Source of the DNA: Methanomicrobium mobile BP
Lineage (GTDB): Archaea; Halobacteriota; Methanomicrobia; Methanomicrobiales; Methanomicrobiaceae
DNA: 64,000 nucleotides
Reading direction: 5' to 3'
Assembly (NCBI RefSeq): GCF_000711215.1
Contig: NZ_JOMF01000006.1
Location: 124,001 to 188,000, forward strand
Below the pieces are notes generated by a model. That model saw only the letters and a program-made list of their open reading frames with translations, was not told the origin of the DNA and searched no databases. The translations under genes and the position numbers were made by a program. Below, one piece after another: positions 1 through 8,495 of the stretch. The stretch's first letter is position 1. Each line of letters starts with the position of its first letter.

Positions 1-195
1 ACCGCCGACAGGAACGAAGTGAACACCGAAACCGATCAGAAGACCGCCGATGACGACTCCGAGAAGTCCCATGAATGCGACTCCGGGCGAGAGATAGTAT
101 ACAACTCCGAGTGCGAGGATTAAAAGAATGATACCGACAACAACAGCTACCGGTTTCATTCCTTCGCTGCCGCCGCCCGCTTTAATTGCGCTCAT
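1..195 (-). CDS. mtrD: MtrD, tetrahydromethanopterin S-methyltransferase subunit D (N-terminal part, cut by window edge)
   Basis: MtrD is an integral membrane subunit of the sodium-pumping complex that moves the methyl group from methyl-H4MPT to coenzyme M. Only the first 65 codons are present. The reading frame starts MSAIKAGGGSEGMK, continues with a hydrophobic helix, and reaches the MtrD hallmark GVHFVPVGG at the window edge. A short N-terminal extension precedes the helix. The ATG overlaps the TGA of mtrE (ATGA, 192-195), which implies translational coupling and matches the usual mtrE-mtrD order. The remainder of the operon (mtrCBAFGH) should lie to the left of the window. Confidence 0.9.
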   Translation of the reverse strand, partial: MSAIKAGGGSEGMKPVAVVVGIILLILALGVVYYLSPGVAFMGLLGVVIGGLLIGFGVHFVPVGG

Positions 196-1091
196 GCTGT
201 GGCCTCCTTCTCTTCGGTGTAGGGACCGTAGGTCTTACGTGCCCACTTCTCGACCATTCTGTCGATTATCATGAAGATGATGATTAATACGATACCGGCA
301 ACAACTGCACCCCAGCCTGCCGCGAAACTTTCGAAGAAGATAGTACGCCACAGTTCAAGGAATACAATGAGACCGAAACAGACACCGGATGCGGGTCCGC
401 CCATCTTTGAGGTGAACCAACCGTTATCGAGTGAGCTGCGCTGACCTGCCTCTGCGTAACGTACGATGTTACCGGAAGCAGAAATCGGGACACCCGCACC
501 AAACTTCTGTGACTGGTACTGGCGTTCCTTTCCGTAGAACGGGTTACCTGTTGCGGAACCTGCCGCACCGAGTGCGATACCCCATACAATTCCCAGAAGC
601 GGGAGAGGGAAAGGATGTCCGAGTGCGTTTACCATAAGGAAACACATTGACACACATGTAAATATAGCAATAAATGCATGTGCCATGGTCACGGTTGTAA
701 CTGATTTGATTAAATCAATGTAAACCGGCTGTTCGAATTTTGCCAGACTTGCAGTCCTGCCCAGGTATGCCGTAGTTGCATATACACCCTGTACAAATAC
801 GGCGATAGCCGAACCTAAGACTATAGCAAGAACCGGATTGTAGTTTATCGCCATCAGCGCCCATGCGAGGCCTGCTCCCAACGTACACCATAAACCGTAT
901 GCAGGGGGTTCACCGGAAATAGCTTTGCTGTAAATACGGTGAATATATCCCATCTGCGGAGCCAACTGAACCTGTGAGTTCGGGTCACCCTGTGAACCGA
1001 TATCTGATTCAGTATCTTCCGCTGCACCGGACACGGTGGCAAGAGCGCCTGCAACAGCGCTTATACCGATGCCAAATAGTAACTCTTCCAT
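192..1091 (-). CDS. mtrE: MtrE, tetrahydromethanopterin S-methyltransferase subunit E
   Basis: This is the membrane subunit E of the Mtr complex, 299 residues, beginning MEELLFGIGISAVAGALATVSGAAEDTESDIGS. It has about six hydrophobic segments and the family features AEDTESDIGSQGDPNSQVQ and GNPFYGKERQYQSQKFGAG. An in-frame ATG lies 13 codons further upstream, but a strong ribosome binding site (AGGAGG) sits eight bases before the ATG at 1091, so I place the start there. It is the first gene of the mtr operon and is followed by mtrD with a 4-base overlap. It lies directly downstream of mcrA, separated by a T-rich terminator and its own promoter. Confidence 0.95.
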   Translation of the reverse strand: MEELLFGIGISAVAGALATVSGAAEDTESDIGSQGDPNSQVQLAPQMGYIHRIYSKAISGEPPAYGLWCTLGAGLAWALMAINYNPVLAIVLGSAIAVFVQGVYATTAYLGRTASLAKFEQPVYIDLIKSVTTVTMAHAFIAIFTCVSMCFLMVNALGHPFPLPLLGIVWGIALGAAGSATGNPFYGKERQYQSQKFGAGVPISASGNIVRYAEAGQRSSLDNGWFTSKMGGPASGVCFGLIVFLELWRTIFFESFAAGWGAVVAGIVLIIIFMIIDRMVEKWARKTYGPYTEEKEATA

Positions 1092-1173
1092 TAAGGCATC
1101 CTCCTGTGTGCTTTTGCACCAGAGATACACATTTCACTAAACCCTTTTGGATTCAAAAAATAGTTGATTTGAT

Positions 1174-1195
1174 ATTTAATTAAACCTTTCGAAAG
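1174..1195 (-). promoter_or_regulatory. Promoter of the mtr operon (TATA box and BRE)
   Basis: On the minus strand the sequence reads CGAAAGGTTTAATTAAATA, a purine-rich BRE followed by a TATA element. Transcription would begin near 1150, leaving a leader of about 60 bases before mtrE. It is a pattern match only, but its spacing and position behind the mcr T-tract fit. Confidence 0.55.
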
Positions 1196-1279
1196 AATTC
1201 CCGCCTGAAAAAATTCAAACGGAGAAAAAAACAGCGATATAAGCAAATTTCTGCAATTGCTTAACACATTATTTTTAAT

Positions 1280-1292
1280 TAAGAAAAAAAAT
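1280..1292 (-). terminator. T-tract terminator after mcrA
   Basis: Thirteen bases after the mcrA stop the minus strand carries an uninterrupted run of eight T followed by CTTAATT. This is typical of archaeal U-tract termination. No hairpin precedes it, so some readthrough into mtr is possible. Confidence 0.5.
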
Positions 1293-1304
1293 ATTGGGTT
1301 GATC

Positions 1305-3011
1305 TTACTTTGCAGGTATGATCAGTGAGCGCTCTCCGGCAGGTACGAATTCGCGGATTGCTCCCTTTGCGAACTCTTTCCTCGGCTCGGAGAAGTCGAA
1401 TTTCAGTGACGGATCTGCGAATGTGATCTTGACGAGCGGGTTGAAACAGAATGCGTCGCCGCGTCCGAAGTGAGCTGCACCGGAAATTGCGGCGTATTCA
1501 CCCTGGTGACCTACGTTCATTGCGTAGTTCGGGTAGTTCGGTCCGCGAAGTTCTCCGATCAGACCGCGATCAGGCTCCATAGAGAGTGAGTTTGCCGAAC
1601 CGCACTGGTCCTGAAGATCGTATCCGAAGAATCCGAGACGTGACCAGCCTCCCTTGTGCATGAGCATCGAAAGGTACCATGCGTTGAGACCTGCGTTGGA
1701 GTTACCTGTTGCGATTGATGTGGTGATACCACAGGATGCCGCAAGGACACTTGCACGCTGTGAACCGCCGAAGTGGTCTTCCATCATTGTCGGATACTGT
1801 TCGTACTGCTCCATACCGTTAAGGTTGACTTCGGTTGCGATGTCGTTTACAACTTCCTGGGTTGGTTTTACGAGCTTTGCGGGGGATGGGTTCTTGTAGT
1901 CAACACCGTATTTGTCTTTAATGTAGTCCATACCGTAGTAGGTGAACTCATCAAGGATGTTATCCGTGTATGCGGCTGTTGCATACTGTGTGAAACCGAC
2001 ACCGCCGGACATGTAAGATCCGAGCCAGATCTGGTCGAAGAGCATTGTACCTGCGCCTACAACCTCAAGGGATGCTTTTGCAGGGTCGTTCGGGTATTTT
2101 CTGTTTGCCTGAATAATATCCGAGAAGAGACCGAATTTAATTCCTCCGGGTTCGTTCGGACCGCGTGCACGGCGTGCCGGAAGGTGTGTTGCCATCTGAA
2201 TGACACCTGCGTGCTTTGCAGCGAAGGAAAGATCTGCTACTGCCGCTTCACCGGCACACATTCTGTATGCTGCGATGAATGACATACCGATCTGCATTGC
2301 AGACCATCTGGAGGTTGTTCCACCGTCACAAGTCCTTGAGACTATTGTCGGGATGTGAATTGCCTGGTAGATTGATTTGCCGACGTTCTTCTTGAGAACT
2401 GCCGCGTGCTCGGGTGTGAAGAGCTTGTCGATGTCAAGGACGAACTGCTTCTCGATTGAGTCTGCCATCTCGTCGTCGCCTGTGAAGACTTTTACGTAAC
2501 AGTCGTCGACAAGTCCGGGGTGTGTCTCAACCATGTGTTCCTGTACGACTGCTCCGCCCGGCATTGCGTGGTTTAAGATGTGGAGGTACTCGCTGATTGT
2601 CTCAGGTGTAACTTCTTTGCCGAGACGCTTCTGGAGTGTTGTGTGTGCAAGGTCCATACCTACGATGATTGTTCTTCTGATATCATCCCACATCTGCTGC
2701 ATTGCGGCATTGTTGACGAAGTGAAGATCATCACCCTCTACGAATGTTCCGGTTCCGGAAACTTCGTAGGTCATGAGCTGTCTCTGACCCATCGGGATAC
2801 CGCCGAGGTGGCAGTGCTCAGGATCGTACATCGAGATTCCGCGCTTCTGTTCGATTGCTTTTGTTGCAGCCATGAACTCGCGCTTACGCGGAGACTGTTT
2901 TACACCGTCGAAGTTGTAGAATGTTGTGTTTACGGACTTGGGGTCCTGTCCATGGAACTTCTCCTTAAGTGCATCGAGGAAAAGTTTCTGTGATCTCTCA
3001 ATTTTTCCCAT
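1305..3011 (-). CDS. mcrA: McrA, methyl-coenzyme M reductase alpha subunit
   Basis: McrA is the catalytic subunit that releases methane from methyl-coenzyme M and coenzyme B using nickel cofactor F430. The 568-residue protein is full length. Visible key residues are the F430 axial ligand Gln157 (GGAVVQEH), the methyl-His site His267 (AAKHAGV), the methyl-Arg region at 280-284 ([10 protein letters not shown]), the methyl-Gln site Gln418 (GGSQRA), the thioglycine site Gly463 ([10 protein letters not shown]), and Asp468 and Cys470, positions modified in some methanogens. Modification itself cannot be seen in DNA. It is the last gene of mcrBDCGA, five bases after mcrG. Confidence 0.99.
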   Translation of the reverse strand: MGKIERSQKLFLDALKEKFHGQDPKSVNTTFYNFDGVKQSPRKREFMAATKAIEQKRGISMYDPEHCHLGGIPMGQRQLMTYEVSGTGTFVEGDDLHFVNNAAMQQMWDDIRRTIIVGMDLAHTTLQKRLGKEVTPETISEYLHILNHAMPGGAVVQEHMVETHPGLVDDCYVKVFTGDDEMADSIEKQFVLDIDKLFTPEHAAVLKKNVGKSIYQAIHIPTIVSRTCDGGTTSRWSAMQIGMSFIAAYRMCAGEAAVADLSFAAKHAGVIQMATHLPARRARGPNEPGGIKFGLFSDIIQANRKYPNDPAKASLEVVGAGTMLFDQIWLGSYMSGGVGFTQYATAAYTDNILDEFTYYGMDYIKDKYGVDYKNPSPAKLVKPTQEVVNDIATEVNLNGMEQYEQYPTMMEDHFGGSQRASVLAASCGITTSIATGNSNAGLNAWYLSMLMHKGGWSRLGFFGYDLQDQCGSANSLSMEPDRGLIGELRGPNYPNYAMNVGHQGEYAAISGAAHFGRGDAFCFNPLVKITFADPSLKFDFSEPRKEFAKGAIREFVPAGERSLIIPAK

Positions 3012-3016
3012 TTAAA

Positions 3017-3778
3017 TCACTCCTCTTTCGGCATGAAGCCGTATTTTGTTCTAAGTGCGTGGATACGCTGGATGTATTCGACGTACTCTTTGTCGTCACG
3101 GAAGGCAACACCTGCAAGTGAGTGGAAGATTGTGGAGTGTGCTTTTACCCATGCGTCGTCCATCGGCTTTCCGACTGAAACTTCACGGTCTAAGGGTTCA
3201 CCAATCTGGTCCTTTACGTATTTTACAACGCCGTCCTTGAGGACACAGCGCTGGAGCATATCGAACATCATACCGTCTTCTGCAAGGCGGAGTGAGTGTC
3301 CGTGAACTGTTGCACCACGGCAGCTGACAAGTGCCGGGTCGAAGACCTCTGTCTCGATGAGCATCTTTGCGTACTGTTCAAGGTCACGCTCACGACACTC
3401 GACGATCTGACGTCCTGAAAGTGTACCGGGGTCGATACCGCGGAAGCGGTACATTTCCATGTATGTTCTCTGGTACGGCTGTGACGGTGCGTTGAACATT
3501 GAGTCTGCGAACTGGATGTAGCGTACGCGGTCTCCTGCCTTTGCTCCCTCTGTCGGTTTTACAATCTTTCTGATCGGGCAGTCCGGCTCCTGCTGTTCGG
3601 CAAGGGGCGGGTGTGCTGTCGGGTATGCTGATCCGGGTGCACGGTGACCGAGGATAAGTACGACATCTTCATCTGTTACATCACGTACTTTTTCGAGTTT
3701 GTAGTTTGGGTTCATCTGTTTGCGTCTGTTTTCCGCAACGATTGATGTACCCGGTCCATACTGTGGTGTGTATGCCAT
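3017..3778 (-). CDS. mcrG: McrG, methyl-coenzyme M reductase gamma subunit
   Basis: Gamma subunit of the alpha2-beta2-gamma2 reductase, 253 residues, the usual length. It starts MAYTPQYGPGTSIVAENRRKQ and includes the conserved stretches ILGHRAPGSAYPTAHPPLAE and SCRGATVHGHSLRLAEDG. Together with McrA and McrB it forms the F430 pocket. It lies between mcrC and mcrA with short gaps (19 and 5 bases), so the five genes are one transcription unit. Confidence 0.98.
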   Translation of the reverse strand: MAYTPQYGPGTSIVAENRRKQMNPNYKLEKVRDVTDEDVVLILGHRAPGSAYPTAHPPLAEQQEPDCPIRKIVKPTEGAKAGDRVRYIQFADSMFNAPSQPYQRTYMEMYRFRGIDPGTLSGRQIVECRERDLEQYAKMLIETEVFDPALVSCRGATVHGHSLRLAEDGMMFDMLQRCVLKDGVVKYVKDQIGEPLDREVSVGKPMDDAWVKAHSTIFHSLAGVAFRDDKEYVEYIQRIHALRTKYGFMPKEE

Positions 3779-3797
3779 TGTTTTTTCACCTCAAATT

Positions 3798-4418
3798 TTA
3801 ATGTTTGATTACGTTCATTACAGCTGAAATCACTTCAGCGATCTTTTCCCTTGGCGGTGTCTGACCGCGTGTCACGCCCGTGACAATCGCAACGACACGT
3901 CCTTTTGTGCGGATATCCTTCTCCGCCGGAAGTACAAAAGCGGTTTTTACACCGACTTTGGCAAGGTCTTCACAGTCTATCGGTGCCTGTGTTACCACGA
4001 CCGCATCTATATTGCATTGCGAAAGGATCTTTCTGACCTTTTCTACAACATGGGAACGGACGTTTCCGTGATGGAGAACGGCCACTTTATGCTGCTCAAT
4101 CTGAGCGGTCTCCTTCTCGTTCACACCGAAATGTGCGCCGAGCACGGATCCGGCAATGCTTTCCGCATCTGCGGGTATTCCGCTTCCGGCATTGAGCACC
4201 ATGGTGCTTACCGAGAACTCGACACCTTCGCGTCTGAGTGCGGATGTGATATCACATACGGGTTTTGTCACATGGCGTCTTCCGGGCGACATGCCGACTA
4301 TGACTACATCGGGTCGGCGGCATTCCGATATTGTGCCCCGCTGTGCGAGACCTCCGCCTTTACCCATGCCCATACTTTCGCGGCAGTCGACTACCTGGGT
4401 GACTCTACCTAGTGGCAT
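3798..4418 (-). CDS. mcrC: McrC, component of the Mcr activation machinery
   Basis: McrC is not part of the mature enzyme. In methanogens it is found in the ATP-dependent complex that reductively activates F430. The 206-residue protein shows the typical MGKGGGLAQRGT segment near residue 20 and VIVGMSPGRRHVTKPVC near residue 40. Its ATG begins one base after the mcrD stop, indicating coupled translation. Its position between mcrD and mcrG is the classical order. Confidence 0.95.
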   Translation of the reverse strand: MPLGRVTQVVDCRESMGMGKGGGLAQRGTISECRRPDVVIVGMSPGRRHVTKPVCDITSALRREGVEFSVSTMVLNAGSGIPADAESIAGSVLGAHFGVNEKETAQIEQHKVAVLHHGNVRSHVVEKVRKILSQCNIDAVVVTQAPIDCEDLAKVGVKTAFVLPAEKDIRTKGRVVAIVTGVTRGQTPPREKIAEVISAVMNVIKH

Positions 4419-4419
4419 C

Positions 4420-4890
4420 TTATTTTCTACCCTGTATTATTACCGGAGCTTCTTTTCTTCTGGGGTCGACGAGACCGATTACCGAAGGATCGGCGTTGGG
4501 ACCGTAACGGCAGTAATCCACGAGAGACGCTTCGGTCTTCATGAATTTGCCTTCAAGGACCTGTGCCGGAAATTGAGTGAAGAATGCATTCGTCACTTTC
4601 CTTATCTCTTCGATTACGCCCGCGTCTTCGACCTCAAAGGTGATTGACCCTACCTGTACCCGTAATTCCATTGTCGCGTCGCCGACTTTGATGGTCCTGC
4701 GATTCGAGTTCGGATTCGGGCTTCCTCTTGCAGGCCCGTAAGGAACGACCGCAGGAATTGACGGTCCGTTGACCATCATTCTGCGTATTCCTTCAACCTT
4801 TACAACCTCGTTGAGATATCTCTCCGAGGTCTCGGGTTTGAGCATGCGGAGGGGTACTACCCTGCACTGGGGAAACTGGCTTTCAGTCAT
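4420..4890 (-). CDS. mcrD: McrD, Mcr operon accessory protein
   Basis: A 156-residue accessory protein encoded in nearly all mcr operons. It is known to bind Mcr and is thought to help assembly or F430 loading; its exact role is unsettled. Recognisable features are the N-terminal CRVVPLRMLKPETSERYLN, the loop VPYGPARGSPNPN and LVDYCRYGPNADPS near the C-terminus. It lies 24 bases after mcrB and one base before mcrC. Confidence 0.95.
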   Translation of the reverse strand: MTESQFPQCRVVPLRMLKPETSERYLNEVVKVEGIRRMMVNGPSIPAVVPYGPARGSPNPNSNRRTIKVGDATMELRVQVGSITFEVEDAGVIEEIRKVTNAFFTQFPAQVLEGKFMKTEASLVDYCRYGPNADPSVIGLVDPRRKEAPVIIQGRK

Positions 4891-4914
4891 TTCAACTTAA
4901 ATTTAAATCTCTAT

Positions 4915-6219
4915 TCAGATGCTCTTTGCAATCTGGTCGATCGGCTTGCTGAACTCGGGGATCTGACCGTAGGTCTCGCCCATGATTGCCGATGTGCCCT
5001 CGGGTGTGAACATCTGTGTACCTGCATCAAGTGCACAGGCTGCTACTACACAAGGAATACCGCAACCGTTTGCGTGACGGGTTACGACGTGGTTACCGTT
5101 GAAGATACCCGGACCGCCGCCACCGTAGATTGAGTGTGAGAAGAATGAGAATCCGACGGATGTACCCATTAAGCGTCCGAAGTCTGTACCCGGAAGACCG
5201 GTCTCGTGCTCAAGCAGATCGTTGAAGTAAAGCATTGTTGCCGAGACTGCCTGTGCGAAACGTCCTGCACCGCAGTTGACCATGGTTGCCGCAAGGGTAC
5301 CTGCCGCTGCGTATGCGTTCCACATCATCGGGTCCTTTGTGTCGTAGAACTGGAAGTAGCCGCCCTTCTTTCCGGGTACGATTACTTTGTCCTCGATTGC
5401 TCTGCCGACAAGTGACTGCAGAACAGTACCGACGGTACCTGTCTGTCCGTTCTCTTTTACGAGCTCATAGACGAGGTTGTTTGCGTTAAGACCCTGGAAT
5501 GCGTACTGGAGAAGCATGTGGCGCTCGAACGGACCGATTGCTCCGCCCATCTCGAACTCTCCTGCTGTCTCGAGTGTTGATGCAAGTGCTGCGCCCTGCA
5601 TTGCGTTTCTGTGGGTCATCATTACGAAGTGGTTGACACCGATGTTACGGAATCCGTATCCGAGACCTTCGTTGTTCTGCGGGTTGGACAGAATCGAGGT
5701 GACGAATGCTCCTTCCATATCCATTGTGTGCGGGTATGCACCGAATGTTGTTGCTTTTACTGCAGGTGCATCGAACATGCTGACCTTGAACTGGTCAACG
5801 ATTGCATATGTTGTTGCAGCCGCAACAGCGGTGATTGCCGCATCGTAGGTTGATGCCGATGCAATACGTGCTTCCGGAACTTCGACAAGAAGAAGGTTTC
5901 CGCCTTTGTACTCGTGGACGACTGTCTCGCCGCCGTTGACGTCAACCATGTCCTTAATCTTTGCAACAATTGCGTCCTTGTTTGCAAGGATTGGAAGGTC
6001 GAGTTCACGGCCCATGATTACGCCGCCCTTTCCGAGCTTACCTGTCTTGAGAGCAGCTTCAATGCCGCCGAGGTTTACTGCCACGCTTCTCTTTGCGAGA
6101 TCGATGAGCTTCTTTGATGCCGGGTTAACCAGCGGGCTGATCTTGTCAAGAGTTACGTTGCTTTTCAGAACTTTTCCGTCGTCTGAATAAAGATCGATTG
6201 TCTCTTTATATTTTGCCAT
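4915..6219 (-). CDS. mcrB: McrB, methyl-coenzyme M reductase beta subunit
   Basis: Beta subunit of methyl-coenzyme M reductase, 434 residues starting MAKYKETIDLYSDDGKV. An in-frame ATG lies seven codons upstream at 6240, but the AGGAGA ribosome binding site falls between the two and fits the ATG at 6219 (about nine bases). Family features include SILSNPQNNEGLGYGFRN, the glycine-rich HSIYGGGGPGIFNGNHVVTRHANG and CGAGRFAQAVSATMLYFNDLL. It is the first gene of the mcr operon and has a leader of about 110 bases containing several dyads. Confidence 0.98.
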   Translation of the reverse strand: MAKYKETIDLYSDDGKVLKSNVTLDKISPLVNPASKKLIDLAKRSVAVNLGGIEAALKTGKLGKGGVIMGRELDLPILANKDAIVAKIKDMVDVNGGETVVHEYKGGNLLLVEVPEARIASASTYDAAITAVAAATTYAIVDQFKVSMFDAPAVKATTFGAYPHTMDMEGAFVTSILSNPQNNEGLGYGFRNIGVNHFVMMTHRNAMQGAALASTLETAGEFEMGGAIGPFERHMLLQYAFQGLNANNLVYELVKENGQTGTVGTVLQSLVGRAIEDKVIVPGKKGGYFQFYDTKDPMMWNAYAAAGTLAATMVNCGAGRFAQAVSATMLYFNDLLEHETGLPGTDFGRLMGTSVGFSFFSHSIYGGGGPGIFNGNHVVTRHANGCGIPCVVAACALDAGTQMFTPEGTSAIMGETYGQIPEFSKPIDQIAKSI

Positions 6220-6264
6220 ATTTATGTCTCCTATACCCATTTGTGCAATGCTTTTCTTTTACTG

Positions 6265-6340
6265 AACGCTGACAGTATTGACTGTCGTGATACTGGTAAG
6301 TACTAATGCACGTCCCCGCATGGGACATAAGTACTTTATC
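6265..6340. promoter_or_regulatory. mcr operon leader with overlapping dyads
   Basis: Three inverted repeats sit between the predicted mcr start site and mcrB. GACAGT (6271-6276) pairs with ACTGTC (6281-6286). CAGTAT (6273-6278) pairs instead with ATACTG (6290-6295). These two hairpins share bases and cannot form together. Upstream, AAGTACT (6298-6304) pairs with AGTACTT (6330-6336), enclosing GTCCC (6312-6316) and GGGAC (6322-6326). The outer dyad overlaps the predicted transcription start, so it could be an operator, an RNA structure or both. No known riboswitch class is recognised. Confidence 0.45.
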
Positions 6341-6349
6341 TTGAAAACA

Positions 6350-6366
6350 GAATATAAGCATTCCTA
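6350..6366 (-). promoter_or_regulatory. Promoter of the mcr operon
   Basis: The minus strand reads TAGGAATGCTTATATT, with a good TATA element at about 6351-6358 and a purine-rich BRE before it. Initiation would fall near 6327, giving a leader of roughly 110 bases before mcrB, long for an archaeal message. Confidence 0.5.
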
Positions 6367-6854
6367 ATAGTACCCGTTGTCGGACATTCGGAAGGGATTA
6401 TTTTATCCGAGTTTTTTTCGGCAAACGAAGCATTTTTTGAGATTTTTAACTTTTTTTGCTACTGACAAACCCCATCCGTAACACTCCGTGTGACTGAAAA
6501 ACGGGATCATTGAAAAAAATCACTGCGCTTTCGTAAAATCTTCCTTTTTTACAGATTTTATCATTGAGATTATTACTGAAATCAAAATTTTTTCATGATA
6601 CGCCGATAAGTTAACGGGATCGATTGCAGGGTCCGGTTAATGCAATCCGTTAATATGATCCTTTAATGTGTTAATGAATCCGTTAATGGATCCGTTAATC
6701 GGATCCGTCAAAAAGAACAGGATAAGAAATTGATGAGATGACGGATCCGATTCGATCAATGAATGATCATGATATGGGGCAATGTCATGATCAATGATCC
6801 GAGCAATGTCGCGATCCGGCGTTCAACGGTTGAAGACTGACGGAGTTATAACAA
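6367..6854. other. Long AT-rich gap with no gene
   Basis: I see no credible coding sequence here. The part near the mcr promoter is T- and A-rich. The middle holds a degenerate repeat annotated separately. The part before 6820 is rich in GATC and ATGATCA words, including two copies of a GCAATGTC(A/G)(T/C)GATC word near 6780 and 6810. The orphan fmdC ends at the right side. Confidence 0.5.
6631..6710. repeat. Degenerate tandem repeat around TCCGTTAAT
   Basis: The word TCCGTTAAT or a close variant (TCCGGTTAAT, TCCTTTAAT, TCCGTCAAA) recurs about six times at 12-14 base spacing, with linkers such as GGA, CGGA and ATGA. It is noncoding on both strands as far as can be seen. Confidence 0.6.
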
Positions 6855-7631
6855 TCAGTAATATTCGTACTCGGCGGTCTTCAGAAGACCTTTTCCGCGG
6901 TTGGCAACATCGCCTTTGAATACCGAGAAGGTCCTGCCGTCTATTACCTCTTCGCCCTCGTAGGAGAAGGCGGGCGGCATCTGATAGGCTTTTCCGTGTA
7001 TCTCGGCAACTCCGTCCTTCATGTTTCCGCAGGGACGCACGCAGTCGCCGTAGACCACGAATCTGCCGCCTTTCATGTCGACGCCCGCCATGTCGCCGCA
7101 TGAGCCGTGAATTATGAGTTCGCCGCCGGCAAGACATTCGCCGCAGTAGTCACCCGCATTGCCCATTACCTCGAGGACGCCGCCTTTCATACCCGTCTTT
7201 ACACCGCGGTATCCGGCACCGCAGTAATGCGAGGCATTCCCGTGGCAGAGGATTTTGCCGCCCTTCATCTCACGCCCGAGCCAGCCGTCGGCGCATCCCT
7301 TTATCTCGATGAAGCCTCCGGTCATGAAATTGCCGCAGTGCATCCCGATATCGCCCTCGACCGTTATCCTGCCGCCGTCCATATACTCGCCCACGCGTTT
7401 CACCGTCTTGAGCGATTCGCCGTTCAGGATTATCTCCACATCTTCGGCACTCTGCGCATCTCCCGTTACTTCGGTATCAAAGAAATCGGTCAGAAGAATC
7501 TCGCGGTTGCCCTCCCAGACGGTGAGTTGCCCGTAGCTGTCGTCGACGAAGTTCTTCGGCACTATACACTCGGCTTCCACGGATATATTCGGTGTCTCGC
7601 GTTCCTTTATTGTAAGTCTGACGGTTCTCAT
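6855..7631 (-). CDS. fmdC: Orphan formylmethanofuran dehydrogenase subunit C (FmdC-type)
   Basis: Subunit C of formylmethanofuran dehydrogenase, 258 residues. Like the C-terminal domain of glutamate synthase it folds as a right-handed beta-helix built from GG/G repeats; here they run from about residue 70 to 220 (YMDGGRITVEGD, MTGGFIEIKG, MKGGKILCHGNA, MKGGVLEVMGNAGDYCGE, LAGGELIIHGSCGD, MKGGRFVVYGD). It is not beside other fmd genes. The fmdA/fmdDB pair at 20.5-24 kb lacks a C subunit, so I infer this gene supplies it. It is diverged from the fwdC at 24.8 kb and richer in cysteine. Confidence 0.9.
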   Translation of the reverse strand: MRTVRLTIKERETPNISVEAECIVPKNFVDDSYGQLTVWEGNREILLTDFFDTEVTGDAQSAEDVEIILNGESLKTVKRVGEYMDGGRITVEGDIGMHCGNFMTGGFIEIKGCADGWLGREMKGGKILCHGNASHYCGAGYRGVKTGMKGGVLEVMGNAGDYCGECLAGGELIIHGSCGDMAGVDMKGGRFVVYGDCVRPCGNMKDGVAEIHGKAYQMPPAFSYEGEEVIDGRTFSVFKGDVANRGKGLLKTAEYEYY

Positions 7632-7740
7632 AACGATTATCTTTCAGTTTGATTACGATCCTAAAAAACCTTACCACAACTTGCCGGCACCCACCTTAAA
7701 GCCCGAACAGACCCGATACACCCCGGCAACATTACCAAAT

Positions 7741-7748
7741 CTTATATT
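7741..7748 (+). promoter_or_regulatory. TATA box of a probably leaderless gene
   Basis: CTTATATT is centred 28 bases before the ATG at 7773, so transcription should start at or next to the start codon. No ribosome binding site lies in between, which agrees with a leaderless message. Confidence 0.5.
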
Positions 7749-7772
7749 CAAACCTCGCCATAAAATATAATT

Positions 7773-8372
7773 ATGGCTGAAGATGAGCTGATGGCGGCAT
7801 TCTTCCTCTCCGAACTTCACCAGAAATATGAGGAGAATGTCACGGAATTAAAACACATAAGGGAGATTGTCGAAGGCATAAAGGAAGATGCCTCAAAACT
7901 CAAGGGGCTTTCGGGGACAGATCTCGATGATGCTGCGGACGGTCTCGAGGCTACCGCGGGCAGCGTTGCTCAGCGCATTAAGGATGTCGAGGCTTTCCTT
8001 GATTTCTATCTTAAGGACAAGAACTCGGTCGGCGTCGTTCTTCTCGAGAGAGATGCATACATGAAGATTAACCAGATACTGCGCTGGAACAAGGCGGATG
8101 TGCGTGAACTCAAGCGCTGGATTAACGATCTCAAGGAGATCTGCGTGAAGCTTAACCGCAACCCGCACGATCTCATGAGTTTCAGAAGACTGCCGAGCAT
8201 TGAGATGCCCGAGGTCGCAATCAAGTATCCTGCATGGGCGATGGACAAGAACGGATACTGTATCGTGGGTCCCGAGTATGACGAGATCATGCATATAGAC
8301 GAGGTCATGGATGCTATGGAAGACGGAACGAATCCCTTCCCCGTTCATCCCGTAAGCACCCATCTGGCATAA
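7773..8372 (+). CDS. Conserved protein of unknown function, helical
   Basis: I do not recognise this 199-residue protein. It has no signal peptide or membrane segment. The first 110 residues are predicted to be long helices with heptad-like spacing (KYEENVTELKHIREIVEGIKEDASKL), suggesting a coiled coil. The C-terminal third is different, with IEMPEVAIKYPAWAMDKNGYCIVGPEYDEIM. Codon use matches neighbouring genes, so it is a real gene. It is transcribed alone, divergent from fmdC and probably leaderless. Confidence 0.7.
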   Translation: MAEDELMAAFFLSELHQKYEENVTELKHIREIVEGIKEDASKLKGLSGTDLDDAADGLEATAGSVAQRIKDVEAFLDFYLKDKNSVGVVLLERDAYMKINQILRWNKADVRELKRWINDLKEICVKLNRNPHDLMSFRRLPSIEMPEVAIKYPAWAMDKNGYCIVGPEYDEIMHIDEVMDAMEDGTNPFPVHPVSTHLA

Positions 8373-8410
8373 ACACATCCGGCATAATTCCGTCGGGAAT
8401 GTCATTCAAG

Positions 8411-8460
8411 ACATTCAAAACCACATTATTCAAAATCACATTATTCAAAACCACATTTTT
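8411..8460. repeat. 15-base tandem repeat (ACATTATTCAAAA(C/T)C)
   Basis: Two full 15-base units at 8423-8437 and 8438-8452 differ at one base. They are flanked by shortened versions at 8411-8422 and 8453 onward. It follows the stop of the unknown gene at 8372. Confidence 0.75.
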
Positions 8461-8463
8461 TCC

Positions 8464-8490
8464 GCGGCATCTCGCCGCAGATTTTCGTTT
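8464..8490 (+). terminator. Possible hairpin terminator
   Basis: GCGGC (8464-8468) and GCCGC (8474-8478) form a five-base stem with loop ATCTC. This is followed by ATTTTCGTTTT. It is a weak candidate for the end of the transcript from 7773. Confidence 0.35.
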
Positions 8491-8495
8491 TCGGC

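Noticed and set aside
6241-6366. Known riboswitch class in the mcr leader
   Set aside because: I could not match the conserved bases of any class I know. Only inverted repeats are claimed.
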